19,910 bases of DNA from assembly GCA_039805565.1 (NCBI GenBank), contig JBDLTZ010000270.1:1-19910 (forward strand), read 5' to 3'. The notes under the pieces were generated by a model, which saw only the letters and a program-made list of their open reading frames with translations, did no database searches and was not told the origin of the DNA. Positions 1-7,471 of this stretch are shown here, one piece after another; within the stretch, counting starts at the first letter, position 1, and every line of letters begins with the position of its first letter. The DNA is from CALJIC01 sp039805565 (GTDB lineage: Bacteria; Chloroflexota; Chloroflexia; Chloroflexales; Roseiflexaceae). The translations under genes and the position numbers were made by a program.

Positions 1-50
1 AGAATGTCGAGCCCATCGGGCGGGGGTGGGGTCGGCGCATCGGGTGCCAT
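1..50 (-). CDS. N-terminus of an unidentified protein, cut by window edge
   Basis: Only the first 16 codons lie in the window. They read MAPDAPTPPPPDGLDI, a proline-rich start with no recognisable domain, so no function can be given. The start is supported by a strong ribosome binding site (GGAGGAG, 6 nt upstream of the ATG at position 50) and by a plausible promoter at 76-104 with a leader of about 20 nt. The gene diverges from the degenerate helicase gene. A short overlapping ORF running 79-501 on this strand is not favoured because it lies inside the opposite gene. Confidence 0.5.
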   Translation of the reverse strand, partial: MAPDAPTPPPPDGLDI

Positions 51-75
51 ACGCGCTCCTCCTGTGCGATGCGCC

Positions 76-104
76 ATCCTACACCCACCCGGCCCACCCC
101 GCAA
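76..104 (-). promoter_or_regulatory. Candidate sigma-70-type promoter for the leftward gene
   Basis: Read on the minus strand there is a -35 TTGCGG (99-104), a 17-bp spacer and a -10 TAGGAT (76-81). The spacing is ideal, but each hexamer matches the consensus only partly. Transcription would start near 69, giving a short leader that includes the GGAGGAG binding site of the gene starting at 50. Confidence 0.4.
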
Positions 105-127
105 GAGAATGAGTCCCACCCTGGCGA

Positions 128-156
128 TTGCTCGGCCTTGCGCAGCGTGCTAGAAT
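128..156 (+). promoter_or_regulatory. Candidate promoter giving a near-leaderless mRNA
   Basis: TTGCTC (128-133), a 17-bp spacer and TAGAAT (151-156, five of six consensus bases) form a plausible sigma-70-type promoter. Expected initiation at about 161-165 is only 2-6 nt before the ATG at 167. No Shine-Dalgarno lies before that ATG, which fits leaderless translation. The promoter covers the alternative TTG start at 128, which argues against using that upstream start. Confidence 0.45.
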
Positions 157-166
157 TGGCGTGCTT

Positions 167-3061
167 ATGCAAAGCGTTGCAGAAACTATCCAGGCCATGG
201 CACGACAGCGCGGGCGCGGCGACGCGGGCCCGCTGATCGCGCTGCGCCAGCTGGACGGAGCACCCGGCGAGCGAGTGAGCCACCTACCGGTAGACCGCGA
301 TCTCTCACAGGCGTGGCTGGCGATGACCGGGGAGGCGTTTCGGCCGCACCAAGCGCAGGCCCTGGCGGCTCTGCGGCGGGGCGAGCCGGTTGCGCTGCGG
401 GCCTCAAGCGCGGATGTGGCGACGAGCGCACACCTGCTGATGTACGCCGCACTTGTGGAAGACCGCTTCGCTACAGCGCTGGTACTGGCCCACGACAGCA
501 TGGAGGCGCTCGCGAGCTACGAGCGCCTGGCGGAGATCAACGAGAGCCTCCCGGTCACCCTCCGTCTACCAGTAACTCTCGTGGGCCAGGGACAGCGTCC
601 CAGCCCCTACACGCGCGTGGTGGTGTCCACCCCCGAGGCGCTGCACGGGCGCCTGCTGAGACATCACGAGCGGGCCTGGCGCCAGTTCTGGCCAGCACTG
701 CGGCTGATCGCCGTGCCCGACATCCAGCGCTACGCTGGCATCGCCGGGGCCCATCTGGCGGATCTGCTGCTGCGCTCGCTGCGGGTGATCACCGGGCATG
801 GCGGGGCCGGGGCAGCGATGCTAGCGACCCTGACAGAGGTTGCTGAGCCGGAGCCCGCACTGACCAGTCTCCTGGGCCAGCCCTGGCGAATCGTCGGCGC
901 CGACGACGGGCCGCGGGGGGCGCCCATCCTAGCCGTGTGGGACGCGGGGAGCGCACGGCTTCGAGACTCGGCGGAGCTGGCGCTCGGGCTGCAGCGGCAG
1001 GGCTACCGTGTCCATATCCTATGCGGCCCGCTCGAGCAGGGATCAATCACGCCGGTGGTGGGCGACGCAGCGGGCATCAGCACCGGCCCGAGGGCACAGC
1101 CCGCGCAGGTGGTGGTTTGCGTGGGGCACCCCGGCTCGACGAGCGAGCTGCGACGCCTGCTCCACTCCGGATACCAGGCGGCGGTGGTGGTACTAGGCGA
1201 GCAGCCGCACGAGCAGGCGATCGAGCGGCACGTCGAGGCCCTGGTCTCAGGACTGCCGCCAGCGTGGCCGCCACCGCCGGCGAACGCCTACGTGACGGCG
1301 CAGCACGTACTGTGCGCGGCGAGCGAGCTGCCGCTGACGGCAAGCGAGATCGAGGCCTGGGGAGCGCAGGAGGTGGTGGATCGCCTGGCGGCGCACCAGC
1401 AGCTGGTGAACCTACCGGACCCAGACCAGGCCTGGAAGCCCGCAGATGCCGCGGGGGACCCCTACGCCGACTTCTCGCTGCTAGCCGCTACCGGCGCGCC
1501 GATCACTGCGCGCACTGAGCAGGGGCAGGTGCTGGGCACCTTCGACCCGACCGGGTTCGAGCGCTGGACCTTCGCGGGGGCGGCGCTGCCGCCAGGGGCG
1601 AACGGGATGCGCGTGCTGGCCCGCGACGAGGAGCGCGGGACTATCACGGTGCGGATGGAGACGAGCGGGCGCCGGACATACCCGCTGCGGCGGTGCACGG
1701 TAGAGCTTCGCGAGGCGCGGGAGACGCGCACCCTGGCCGGCGGGAAGCAGGTGGGCTGGGGCCGCGTGGTAGTGAGTGAAGAAATCTACGGGTACCGCGA
1801 GGCGGGCGGCGGCCAGGTCGGCGACACAGAGCTAAGGCCCGCGCTCAAAGCGCGCTGGGCCGCACCCGCGTGCTGGTTCGAGGTCGGGCTCGACCTCCAG
1901 GTGCTCGGCCAGTTCATCGGCTGGAGCATGGCGGCGGCGCTCCCGCTCAGGGTGCTGGCCAGCTTCACGGACGTGGTGCCGTGCTACGATCACGCCGCGC
2001 GGCGACTGTACGTGGTAGACGCGCAGCCCGGGGGGAGCGGTCTGGCGCTGTGGACGTACACGCACGCCGAGGAGCTGCTGCCGGTGGCGTACGATATTGC
2101 GCTGGCGTGCCGGGGCGATGCGCTGCTGGAGCCGCTGAGCCGGGTGGACCAGGACTGGCTGCTGTCGCTGCTGGGGCGCTCGATGGAGCGGGTGCAGCGC
2201 CCTGAGGAGCGCAGGTCGCGCTCGAGCGAGCACGGCGCGCCGCGGGGGAGGGGTCAGGCGGAGGCATCTCCGGCGCTCTCCCTACCGGGACCAGAGCTTC
2301 TGATGCCACCGATGCTAGAGCGACACGATGCTGCCCCGTCGGCACCGGAGTATCGGGAGCCACCAGCAAGCCGGCGATCGCCGCCAGCCGAGCAGCACCC
2401 ACCTGCTCTCCCACTTGAGCCGCGCCCGGCGAGCCACGCGCCGCAGGAAAGACCAGTACCTCGGCCCGAGCGACAGGGGGCCCAGCCGCCGATAGCGGGG
2501 GCAACGAACAGGGAACTGTGGGATACGGCTGAGCGAACCACACCGGCACGCCCCCCTGCCCAGCCACCTCACGAGGCAGAGCCGCCGTTTCCCGCGCCGC
2601 CACATGAGGAGCGCCGCCTGGTCCCTGAGCGAGCCTCCCCGCCGCGCGAGGAGCGCCGCCCAGCGCCTGGACGTGGCGCGCCACCCGGCGATCCCACCCC
2701 GCCCCCGGCAGGCCGTCCGGCGGAGCCAGCGGCCCAAGAAGAGCGTCTGCCGGACGCGGCGGCGCTCATCGAGCGGCTCCGCAGGCAGCGACAGCAGCGC
2801 GAGCCACAGCAGGCGAACGGCGGCGCCTCGACCTCCTCGCGCGCCCCGAGGCAGGCAGCAGTCGAGCGGCGATTCGCCGCCGGCGACCGGATCTTCTGCC
2901 TGCCGTACGGCGACGGCGTCGTGCGCGAAAGTCGGCTGGAGGAAGGGCGGGAGGTGCTGACCGTACAGTTTCCGGACCACGGCGAGCTGGAAGTAGACCC
3001 GGCGGTGAGCCTGGTGCGGAAGCTGGACGATGCCCCGGCGCTCGACGATGACCTTCTATGA
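167..3061 (+). CDS. Degenerate MrfA/YprA-type helicase-like protein with C-terminal Tudor-like domain
   Basis: The 964-residue protein follows the layout of the MrfA/YprA (DUF1998) DEAD/H helicases, but its motifs are eroded. RPHQAQAL (59-66) matches the region before motif I. The Walker A position reads RASSADVATS (79-87), without GxGK[ST]. VVVSTPEAL (151-159) matches motif Ib. The DEAH position reads VPDIQRYAGIAGAHLADLL (183-201), where the family has DEAHTYRGxFGSHVA. Motif III reads ATLTEV, and the segment RIVGADDGPRGAPILAVW still resembles the family linker. The arginine-rich motif VI is lost. The DUF1998-like end keeps QPGGSGL but not the cysteine cluster. Residues ~690-900 are proline/arginine-rich and probably disordered. 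Residues ~901-955 (FAAGDRIFCLPYGDGVV) resemble the PcrA/UvrD C-terminal Tudor domain, which contacts RNA polymerase in PcrA. ATP hydrolysis is unlikely; a DNA- or RNAP-binding scaffold is inferred. Start 167 was chosen because the promoter overlaps the TTG at 128. Confidence 0.7.
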   Translation: MQSVAETIQAMARQRGRGDAGPLIALRQLDGAPGERVSHLPVDRDLSQAWLAMTGEAFRPHQAQALAALRRGEPVALRASSADVATSAHLLMYAALVEDRFATALVLAHDSMEALASYERLAEINESLPVTLRLPVTLVGQGQRPSPYTRVVVSTPEALHGRLLRHHERAWRQFWPALRLIAVPDIQRYAGIAGAHLADLLLRSLRVITGHGGAGAAMLATLTEVAEPEPALTSLLGQPWRIVGADDGPRGAPILAVWDAGSARLRDSAELALGLQRQGYRVHILCGPLEQGSITPVVGDAAGISTGPRAQPAQVVVCVGHPGSTSELRRLLHSGYQAAVVVLGEQPHEQAIERHVEALVSGLPPAWPPPPANAYVTAQHVLCAASELPLTASEIEAWGAQEVVDRLAAHQQLVNLPDPDQAWKPADAAGDPYADFSLLAATGAPITARTEQGQVLGTFDPTGFERWTFAGAALPPGANGMRVLARDEERGTITVRMETSGRRTYPLRRCTVELREARETRTLAGGKQVGWGRVVVSEEIYGYREAGGGQVGDTELRPALKARWAAPACWFEVGLDLQVLGQFIGWSMAAALPLRVLASFTDVVPCYDHAARRLYVVDAQPGGSGLALWTYTHAEELLPVAYDIALACRGDALLEPLSRVDQDWLLSLLGRSMERVQRPEERRSRSSEHGAPRGRGQAEASPALSLPGPELLMPPMLERHDAAPSAPEYREPPASRRSPPAEQHPPALPLEPRPASHAPQERPVPRPERQGAQPPIAGATNRELWDTAERTTPARPPAQPPHEAEPPFPAPPHEERRLVPERASPPREERRPAPGRGAPPGDPTPPPAGRPAEPAAQEERLPDAAALIERLRRQRQQREPQQANGGASTSSRAPRQAAVERRFAAGDRIFCLPYGDGVVRESRLEEGREVLTVQFPDHGELEVDPAVSLVRKLDDAPALDDDLL

Positions 3062-3092
3062 GTTCTCATGCGCTGACGCGCACGAGAACTCA
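3059..3092. terminator. Hairpin overlapping the helicase-like gene's stop codon
   Basis: TGAGTTCTC (3059-3067) pairs with GAGAACTCA (3084-3092). Inside, after one A/C mismatch, TGCGC pairs with GCGCA around a TGAC loop. The stem begins at the TGA stop codon. No T-run follows on either strand, so this is either an atypical terminator or an mRNA 3'-end stabiliser between convergent genes. The inner 13 nt TGCGCTGACGCGC recur at 6705-6717. Confidence 0.5.
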
Positions 3093-3105
3093 CGCACGAA
3101 GGAGC

Positions 3106-3138
3106 GGGGAGGAGGGGCATCGCCCTTTCTCCCTCCCC
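3106..3138. terminator. Second hairpin between convergent genes
   Basis: GGGGAGG (3106-3112) can pair with CCTCCCC (3132-3138), with an inner AGGG/CCCT pairing. It lies 9 nt beyond the stop of the DUF4349 gene on the minus strand and could end that transcript. There is no clear U-tract. Confidence 0.35.
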
Positions 3139-3147
3139 ATATTCCCC

Positions 3148-4098
3148 TTATGAGACCGGCGCGGGTGGGACAGGCGGCGTAGGCGCAACCGGCTTGCGGC
3201 CAGCCGCGAGTCGGCGGAGCCCCCAGCGCGCGAGCAGGCCCAGCGGCAGCCAGAGAGGCGACCAGACGAGCACCACGATCGCGATGTTGACCAGGCCCTG
3301 GCCGAAGCCGAGGAGATCGCGCAGGGCAGCGCGCGCCACCTGGAGCGGCTGCCACTCGTCCTCGGGGACGATCGGCGTCACAGGGACCGGCGCGAGCTCG
3401 ACGCTGACCGTGGAGAGGGCAGAGCTCTGCTTCAGATACTGCATGCGGCCCTTGACCTGCTCCACCTGACCCTGCACATCGGTGAGGGCCGTATTCACAG
3501 TGAGGGCCTCCTCGACGGTGGCGGCGCGCGCCAGGAGATCCAGAAGCCGATCGCGGGTGGCCTCGAGCGTGCGGAGGCGCGACTCGAGGTCGACGTACTC
3601 CTCGGTCACGTCGGCGCCGGTGACGGTGCGCGAGACAAGCTTGGCGGCAAGGCCCTGGACGCCAGTGAGCGCGTCGTCGAAGCGGTCCGAGGGGACGCGG
3701 AAGGTGATGCGGACGATCATATACTCATCGGCACCGCTGGTGTCTGCGGAGACGATGTACCCGCCGAGACGCTCGACGGTGGCGCGGACGGCGGCCTCGG
3801 CCTCCTGGACGCTCTGGACCTGGAGGCTGACGGAGGCGTTGCGGATGACGAGGCGCTGCGTGGGAATCTGCGCGGACTGCGACTGTCCGGGTACGGCGGG
3901 GGCCTCCTGGGAGACGCCGCCCATATCCATGCCGGGGGCGCTCTCCATCGCGGTGGCGGCGGGCATAGGGGCTTCGGCGACCGCGGGAGCGCCCATGCCG
4001 GGCTCCGTGCCACGGAACTCGGTGGAGGAGGCGGCTCCGCCGCAGGCGGCGAGGGCGAAGGCCGCGAGGGCGGCGAACAGGACTCGGGCGGGTCTCAT
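3148..4098 (-). CDS. DUF4349 domain lipoprotein
   Basis: The 316-residue protein starts with a lipoprotein signal peptide whose lipobox is LAAC, with Cys19 as the lipidated residue. A flexible Gly/Met/Ala/Pro-rich stalk runs to about residue 80. The DUF4349 domain follows (about 82-238): RLVIRNASVSLQV, a GGYI turn, the RVPSDRFDDAL segment, EYVDLESRLRTLEATRDRL, then a coiled coil (about 165-225). A transmembrane segment covers about 266-290, followed by a basic, proline-rich tail. The family is membrane-associated and has no established biochemical role. The start at 4098 is preceded by AGGAG at 7 nt; the longer ORF reaching 4251 adds non-homologous sequence and is not used. It converges with the helicase-like gene and diverges from dnaX. 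Confidence 0.88.
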   Translation of the reverse strand: MRPARVLFAALAAFALAACGGAASSTEFRGTEPGMGAPAVAEAPMPAATAMESAPGMDMGGVSQEAPAVPGQSQSAQIPTQRLVIRNASVSLQVQSVQEAEAAVRATVERLGGYIVSADTSGADEYMIVRITFRVPSDRFDDALTGVQGLAAKLVSRTVTGADVTEEYVDLESRLRTLEATRDRLLDLLARAATVEEALTVNTALTDVQGQVEQVKGRMQYLKQSSALSTVSVELAPVPVTPIVPEDEWQPLQVARAALRDLLGFGQGLVNIAIVVLVWSPLWLPLGLLARWGLRRLAAGRKPVAPTPPVPPAPVS

Positions 4099-4179
4099 GG
4101 GCGTACTCCTGTGGTGTAGCGAACCGGCCGATCTCTCTTCCTGTTGTACCGACGCCAGGGGGGGCGAAGATGTTCCCGA

Positions 4180-4207
4180 CGCGAGTCGTGAGCCGTGAGC
4201 CGTGAGG
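4180..4207 (+). repeat. Short heptanucleotide array upstream of dnaX
   Basis: Four consecutive 7-bp units (CGCGAGT, CGTGAGC, CGTGAGC, CGTGAGG) lie in the 202-bp divergent gap between the DUF4349 gene and dnaX. The unit differs from that in the coding arrays, but the 7-bp period is the same. Confidence 0.7.
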
Positions 4208-4261
4208 ACCGATGCTGAGCTGAGCGCTGAGGGCTGGGGGCGGCCGAACACAGGTGCGCTA

Positions 4262-4270
4262 TGTTATAAT
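4262..4270 (+). promoter_or_regulatory. Extended -10 promoter for dnaX
   Basis: TGTTATAAT is a perfect TATAAT (4265-4270) preceded by the TGn extension. No recognisable -35 lies at 16-18 bp, as is common for extended -10 promoters. The start of transcription would be near 4277, giving a leader of about 24 nt before the ATG at 4301. Confidence 0.6.
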
Positions 4271-4300
4271 GATGCGAGACACGGCATCAGAGAGAGCAAG

Positions 4301-6304
4301 ATGGCATCGCAGGCGCTATACCGTCGCTACCGCTCGCAGACCTTCGATGAGCTGGTGGGCCAGGAGCATATTGTTCAGACGCTGCGCAACGCCCTGGCCG
4401 AGGGCCGGATCGCGCACGCCTACCTGTTCACGGGGCCGCGCGGCGTGGGCAAGACAACGGTGGCGCGCCTTCTGGCGAAGGCGGTGAACTGCCTCGGTGC
4501 GATGGAGCAGCGGCCGTGCGGCGCGTGCGAGATGTGCACCGCGATCGCCGAGGGGCGTGCGGTAGATGTGATCGAGATGGATGCGGCCTCACACACAAGC
4601 GTGGAGGACGCGCGCGAGATCATCGAGCGGGTGCAGTTCCGGCCGAGTACGGCGCGCACGAAGGTCTACATCATCGACGAGACACACATGCTCTCGACGG
4701 CGGCGTTCAACGCCCTGCTGAAGACGCTGGAGGAGCCGCCGGACCACGCGCTGTTCATCCTGGCGACGACCGAGGTGCATAAAGTTCCGGCGACGATCCT
4801 TTCGCGCTGCCAGCGGTTTGTATTCAGCCGGCACGGCGTGGCATCGACGGCGGCGCACCTGCGGGAGATCGCGGCGCAGGAGGGGTTCGAGCTCGAGGCG
4901 GGCGCCCCGGAGGCGATCGCGCGGGCAGCGACGGGGAGCATGCGCGACGCGCTGAGCGTGCTGGACCAGCTGATGTCGTACGGCGGGGGCCGTGTGACGC
5001 TGGAGCAGGTACGCGGGCTACTGGGCGCGACGGAGTCGCAGGAGGTCGCGGCGCTGCTGGACGCGCTAGTAGCGGGCGATGTGACCGCGGCGCTCGGGGT
5101 AGTGGCGCATGTAGCGGGGCAGGGGGCGGACCTGCGGCAGTTCGCGCGGGATGTGGTGGAGCGGCTGCGGGCGGTGATGCTGCTGAAGGCCGGGGCGAGC
5201 CCGACGCTGCTGGACGCGGGCGAGGATGAGCTGGCGACACTGCACGCGCAGGCAGACGCGGCAGACCTGGGCACGGTAGTGGGATGGGTGCGGCTATTTG
5301 GGGAACTGGATCACCAGCTGCGGACGACGCCGTACGGGCAACTGCCGCTGGAGCTAGCGGTGGTCGAGGCACTGACAGCTCCGGCGCGACGAGCGGCGAG
5401 CGACGAGCGACGAGCCATCGCTCCCACGCCCCGCCCTACCCCCGCGCCGACCAGCGTCCAGCGCCCGGCGACGGCTGCGCCTCCGCGCCCCGCTGCCCCG
5501 TTGCCCACGACCGACGACCGACGACCGACGACCGCGCCAGCCACCCCCACGACCGACGACCGACGACCGACGACCGCACCGGCCACCCCCACGACCGACG
5601 ACCGACGACCGACGACCGCGCCAGCCACCCCCACGACCGACGACCGACGACCGACGACCGCACCGGGGTCAGCGTCCGAGCCAGAAGACGTGCGAGGTGC
5701 ACAGGCACACGCCGCCCCCCCGGCTGGCACTCCACCGATCGACGCCCCGGAGCCACGCCAGCCGGCGCCTGCGGATGAGCCGCCCCACCCGGCAGATGAC
5801 CCATTCCTGGCGCACATGGCACAGACAGAGCCGCAGCCGGCCCTGTTCGAGCCGGAGCCGCCGCCCAAGCCGGCCCCACGGGCTCAGGAGTCGGGCGAGG
5901 CGATTGAGAACGCGAACGCCGACGCGGCTGCCTTCGAGCTGGTGGAGAGCGTGTGGCAGGCAGTGGTACGGGACGTGCGGGTCCACGACAAAACACTACA
6001 GGCGCTGCTGAACAGCGGCGTGAAGCCGGTGGATGTCAAGGACACCATGGTGATCCTCGAGGTGCCGAGCGAGTGGCTGATGACGCGGCTGGAGAAACCG
6101 CAGCTGAGGCAGACCGTCGAGAAGGTGCTGAGCAAGCATATGGGCGCCGAGTTCAATATCCGCTGCGTGGTGGAGGCGCAGCAGCGCGAAAACCCTAGCG
6201 TGCTGCGCGAGCAGATCCGCACGAGCCGGAAGGACCCGCTAGTGAAGGCAGCGCTAAATATCTTCGACGCCGACATCATCGGCGTGGAGGGAGAGAAGGA
6301 GTAA
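4301..6304 (+). CDS. dnaX: DNA polymerase III subunit gamma/tau
   Basis: This is the clamp-loader ATPase that loads the sliding clamp and organises the replisome. The 667-residue protein begins MASQALYRRYRSQTFDELVG, the usual DnaX start. Visible motifs: Walker A GPRGVGKT (45-52), a zinc site C64/C73/C76/C79, Walker B IIDETH (124-129), sensor 1 LATTEVHKVP, the SRC motif with arginine finger R169, and sensor 2 GSMRDALSVLDQL. Residues ~360-560 are a low-complexity linker containing PTTDDRRPTTAPAT repeats. The C-terminal ~120 residues (ESVWQAVVRDV onward) are the conserved end domain of tau-type proteins. No A-rich slippery sequence for gamma production was seen. The start was set at 4301 because the promoter lies between 4202 and 4301. 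The stop lies 4 nt before ybaB, so the two are co-transcribed. Confidence 0.95.
   Translation: MASQALYRRYRSQTFDELVGQEHIVQTLRNALAEGRIAHAYLFTGPRGVGKTTVARLLAKAVNCLGAMEQRPCGACEMCTAIAEGRAVDVIEMDAASHTSVEDAREIIERVQFRPSTARTKVYIIDETHMLSTAAFNALLKTLEEPPDHALFILATTEVHKVPATILSRCQRFVFSRHGVASTAAHLREIAAQEGFELEAGAPEAIARAATGSMRDALSVLDQLMSYGGGRVTLEQVRGLLGATESQEVAALLDALVAGDVTAALGVVAHVAGQGADLRQFARDVVERLRAVMLLKAGASPTLLDAGEDELATLHAQADAADLGTVVGWVRLFGELDHQLRTTPYGQLPLELAVVEALTAPARRAASDERRAIAPTPRPTPAPTSVQRPATAAPPRPAAPLPTTDDRRPTTAPATPTTDDRRPTTAPATPTTDDRRPTTAPATPTTDDRRPTTAPGSASEPEDVRGAQAHAAPPAGTPPIDAPEPRQPAPADEPPHPADDPFLAHMAQTEPQPALFEPEPPPKPAPRAQESGEAIENANADAAAFELVESVWQAVVRDVRVHDKTLQALLNSGVKPVDVKDTMVILEVPSEWLMTRLEKPQLRQTVEKVLSKHMGAEFNIRCVVEAQQRENPSVLREQIRTSRKDPLVKAALNIFDADIIGVEGEKE
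5386..5413 (+). repeat. Heptanucleotide array in the dnaX linker
   Basis: Four 7-bp units GCGACGA, GCGGCGA, GCGACGA, GCGACGA encode part of the ARRAASDERR segment at the beginning of the DnaX linker. It lies about 100 bp before the larger array. Confidence 0.7.
5507..5660 (+). repeat. 42-bp repeat array made of 7-bp units inside dnaX
   Basis: There are four blocks of four ACGACCG heptads, at 5507-5534, 5549-5576, 5591-5618 and 5633-5660. Three 14-bp spacers separate them, so the period is 42 bp (six heptads, 14 codons). The protein reads PTTDDRRPTTAPAT repeatedly. Spacers 1 and 3 are identical (CGCCAGCCACCCCC), while spacer 2 and the start of the sequence after block 4 share CACCGG. This points to a recent 84-bp duplication. 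The array sits in the flexible linker between the ATPase and the C-terminal domain. Confidence 0.92.
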
Positions 6305-6308
6305 CCGC

Positions 6309-6614
6309 ATGAACCCGAAGCAGCTCCAGCAGATGGCCCAGCAGATGCAGCGCCAGATGCAGAAGATCCAGGAAGAGCTCGGCAACGAGATCGTCGAGGG
6401 GACCGCCGGGAGCTACGTGAGCGTGACGATGAACGGCCACCGCGAGATCAAGTCGATCAAGCTGGCGCCGGAGGTGGTGGACCCCGAGGATATCGAGACG
6501 CTGCAGGACCTGCTGGTGGCGGCGATCGAGGACGCGAGCAAGAAGGCGCAGGAGCTGGCCGAGAAGCGGATGGGGCCGCTGACGGGCGGGATGAAGCTGC
6601 CGGGGCTCTTCTAG
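6309..6614 (+). CDS. ybaB: YbaB/EbfC family nucleoid-associated protein
   Basis: This 101-residue protein belongs to the small dimeric DNA-binding YbaB/EbfC family. It has the family layout: an N-terminal helix rich in Gln and Met (MNPKQLQQMAQQMQRQMQKI), a central sheet with GSYVSVTMNGHREIKSIKLAPEV, and a helical end LQDLLVAAIEDASKKAQELAEKRMGPLTGG. A good ribosome binding site AAGGAG (6296-6301) lies 7 nt before the ATG and overlaps the end of dnaX. The dnaX-ybaB-recR order is conserved in many bacteria and suggests a link to replication or repair, although the exact role of the family remains open. Confidence 0.95.
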   Translation: MNPKQLQQMAQQMQRQMQKIQEELGNEIVEGTAGSYVSVTMNGHREIKSIKLAPEVVDPEDIETLQDLLVAAIEDASKKAQELAEKRMGPLTGGMKLPGLF

Positions 6615-6675
6615 GTAGCCTCCGGCAAACTTCATCGGTTCGCTAGAGCAATCCGGGCAGATTGAATATCACTGC

Positions 6676-6694
6676 TTGGGGGCTGCGCCCCCAA
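6676..6694. repeat. GC palindrome between ybaB and recR
   Basis: TTGGGGGC and GCCCCCAA form a perfect 8-bp stem around a TGC loop, followed by TGCCCCGCTTTGCGC. It is one copy of a family of intergenic palindromes also found at 15839, 17361, 18431 and 19568. Directly downstream, GCGC-TGAC-GCGC (6706-6717) forms a second small stem. No T-run follows, so full termination before recR is not expected. Confidence 0.8.
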
Positions 6695-6731
6695 TGCCCC
6701 GCTTTGCGCTGACGCGCTGTATGGGGTTAAC

Positions 6732-7349
6732 GTGACGAACAGCGCAGACAACAACATTCTGATCGAGCCGGTAGCACGGCTGATCGAGGAGTTCGGCCGG
6801 CTGCCAGGGATCGGCCCAAAGAGCGCGTCGCGGCTGACGTTCTTCCTGCTGCGGGCGGGGGACGAGCAGGCGCGGGCGCTGGCAGAGGCGATCGCGCAGC
6901 TGAAGGAGAGCGTGCGCTTCTGCTCACGCTGCTACCTCATTAGCTCAGGGGAGCTGTGCGCGGTGTGCGCGAACCCGGCGCGTGAGCAGCGGCAGATCTG
7001 CGTGGTGGAGGAGCCGCTGGACGCGCTGGCCGTGGAGCGGACAGGGGCGTACCGCGGGCTGTACCATGTGCTGCACGGGCGGATCGCACCTCTGGAGGGC
7101 GTGGGTCGGGAGGACATCTACTTCGACGAGCTGGTGGCGCGGGTGCGCTCGGAGCCGGTTGAGGAGGTGATCCTGGCGACGAACCCGAACCTGGAGGGGC
7201 AGGCGACAGCCTTCCACCTGCACCGGGCGCTGGTGCCGCTGGGGGTGCGTGTGACGCAGCTCGCGCGCGGCCTGCCGACAGGCGGCGACCTGGAGTGGGC
7301 TGACCCGAACACGCTGGGCTCGGCGCTGGAGGGCCGGCGAGAGCTGTAG
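6732..7349 (+). CDS. recR: Recombination mediator protein RecR
   Basis: RecR works with RecF and RecO to load RecA at single-strand gaps. The 205-residue protein has the normal length and order: a helix-hairpin-helix (GRLPGIGPKSASRL, 22-35), a four-cysteine zinc finger (C64, C67, C76, C79), a TOPRIM domain starting at ICVVEEPLDALAVERT and continuing through GLYHVLHGRIAPLEGVG and ILATNPNLEGQATA, and the conserved end ARGLPTGGDLEWADPNTLGSALEGRREL. The start is a GTG with only a weak GGGG upstream; no better in-frame start is visible. It is the third gene of the dnaX cluster, separated from ybaB by 117 bp that contain a GC palindrome. Confidence 0.96.
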   Translation: MTNSADNNILIEPVARLIEEFGRLPGIGPKSASRLTFFLLRAGDEQARALAEAIAQLKESVRFCSRCYLISSGELCAVCANPAREQRQICVVEEPLDALAVERTGAYRGLYHVLHGRIAPLEGVGREDIYFDELVARVRSEPVEEVILATNPNLEGQATAFHLHRALVPLGVRVTQLARGLPTGGDLEWADPNTLGSALEGRREL

Positions 7350-7366
7350 GCGAGAATGAAGGCTGA

Positions 7367-7395
7367 ACGAGCGCACTCTCTGTCTGAGCGCTCGT
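7367..7395. terminator. Hairpin downstream of recR
   Basis: ACGAGCGC (7367-7374) and GCGCTCGT (7388-7395) form a perfect 8-bp inverted repeat with a 13-nt loop. No T-run follows. It lies between the recR stop and the strong terminator at 7424, and may be an accessory terminator or protect the mRNA end. Confidence 0.5.
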
Positions 7396-7423
7396 CCAGC
7401 CAGAGCTACCTGCGGCAACAAAC

Positions 7424-7463
7424 GGGCCGGCGGCGCGATTAACGCGCCGCCGGCCCTGCTTTT
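7424..7463. terminator. Strong bidirectional intrinsic terminator
   Basis: A perfect 14-bp stem (GGGCCGGCGGCGCG at 7424-7437 with CGCGCCGCCGGCCC at 7443-7456) closes an ATTAA loop. TGCTTTT follows on the plus strand. On the minus strand the stem is followed by CGTTTGTT, a weaker T-rich stretch. It lies between convergent recR and the DUF3048 gene and should serve both. Confidence 0.9.
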
Positions 7464-7471
7464 ACACCATC

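Noticed and set aside
128..166. TTG start at 128 for the helicase-like gene
   Set aside because: No Shine-Dalgarno, and the segment overlaps a well-spaced promoter that would start transcription downstream of it.
4202..4300. Extended N-terminus of dnaX from a GTG at 4202
   Set aside because: The extension begins in a heptad repeat and spans the TATAAT promoter; DnaX proteins begin at MASQALYRRYR.
4301..6304. Programmed frameshift for gamma production in dnaX
   Set aside because: No run of A residues or A-AAA-AAG-type slippery site followed by a stem was found in the gene.
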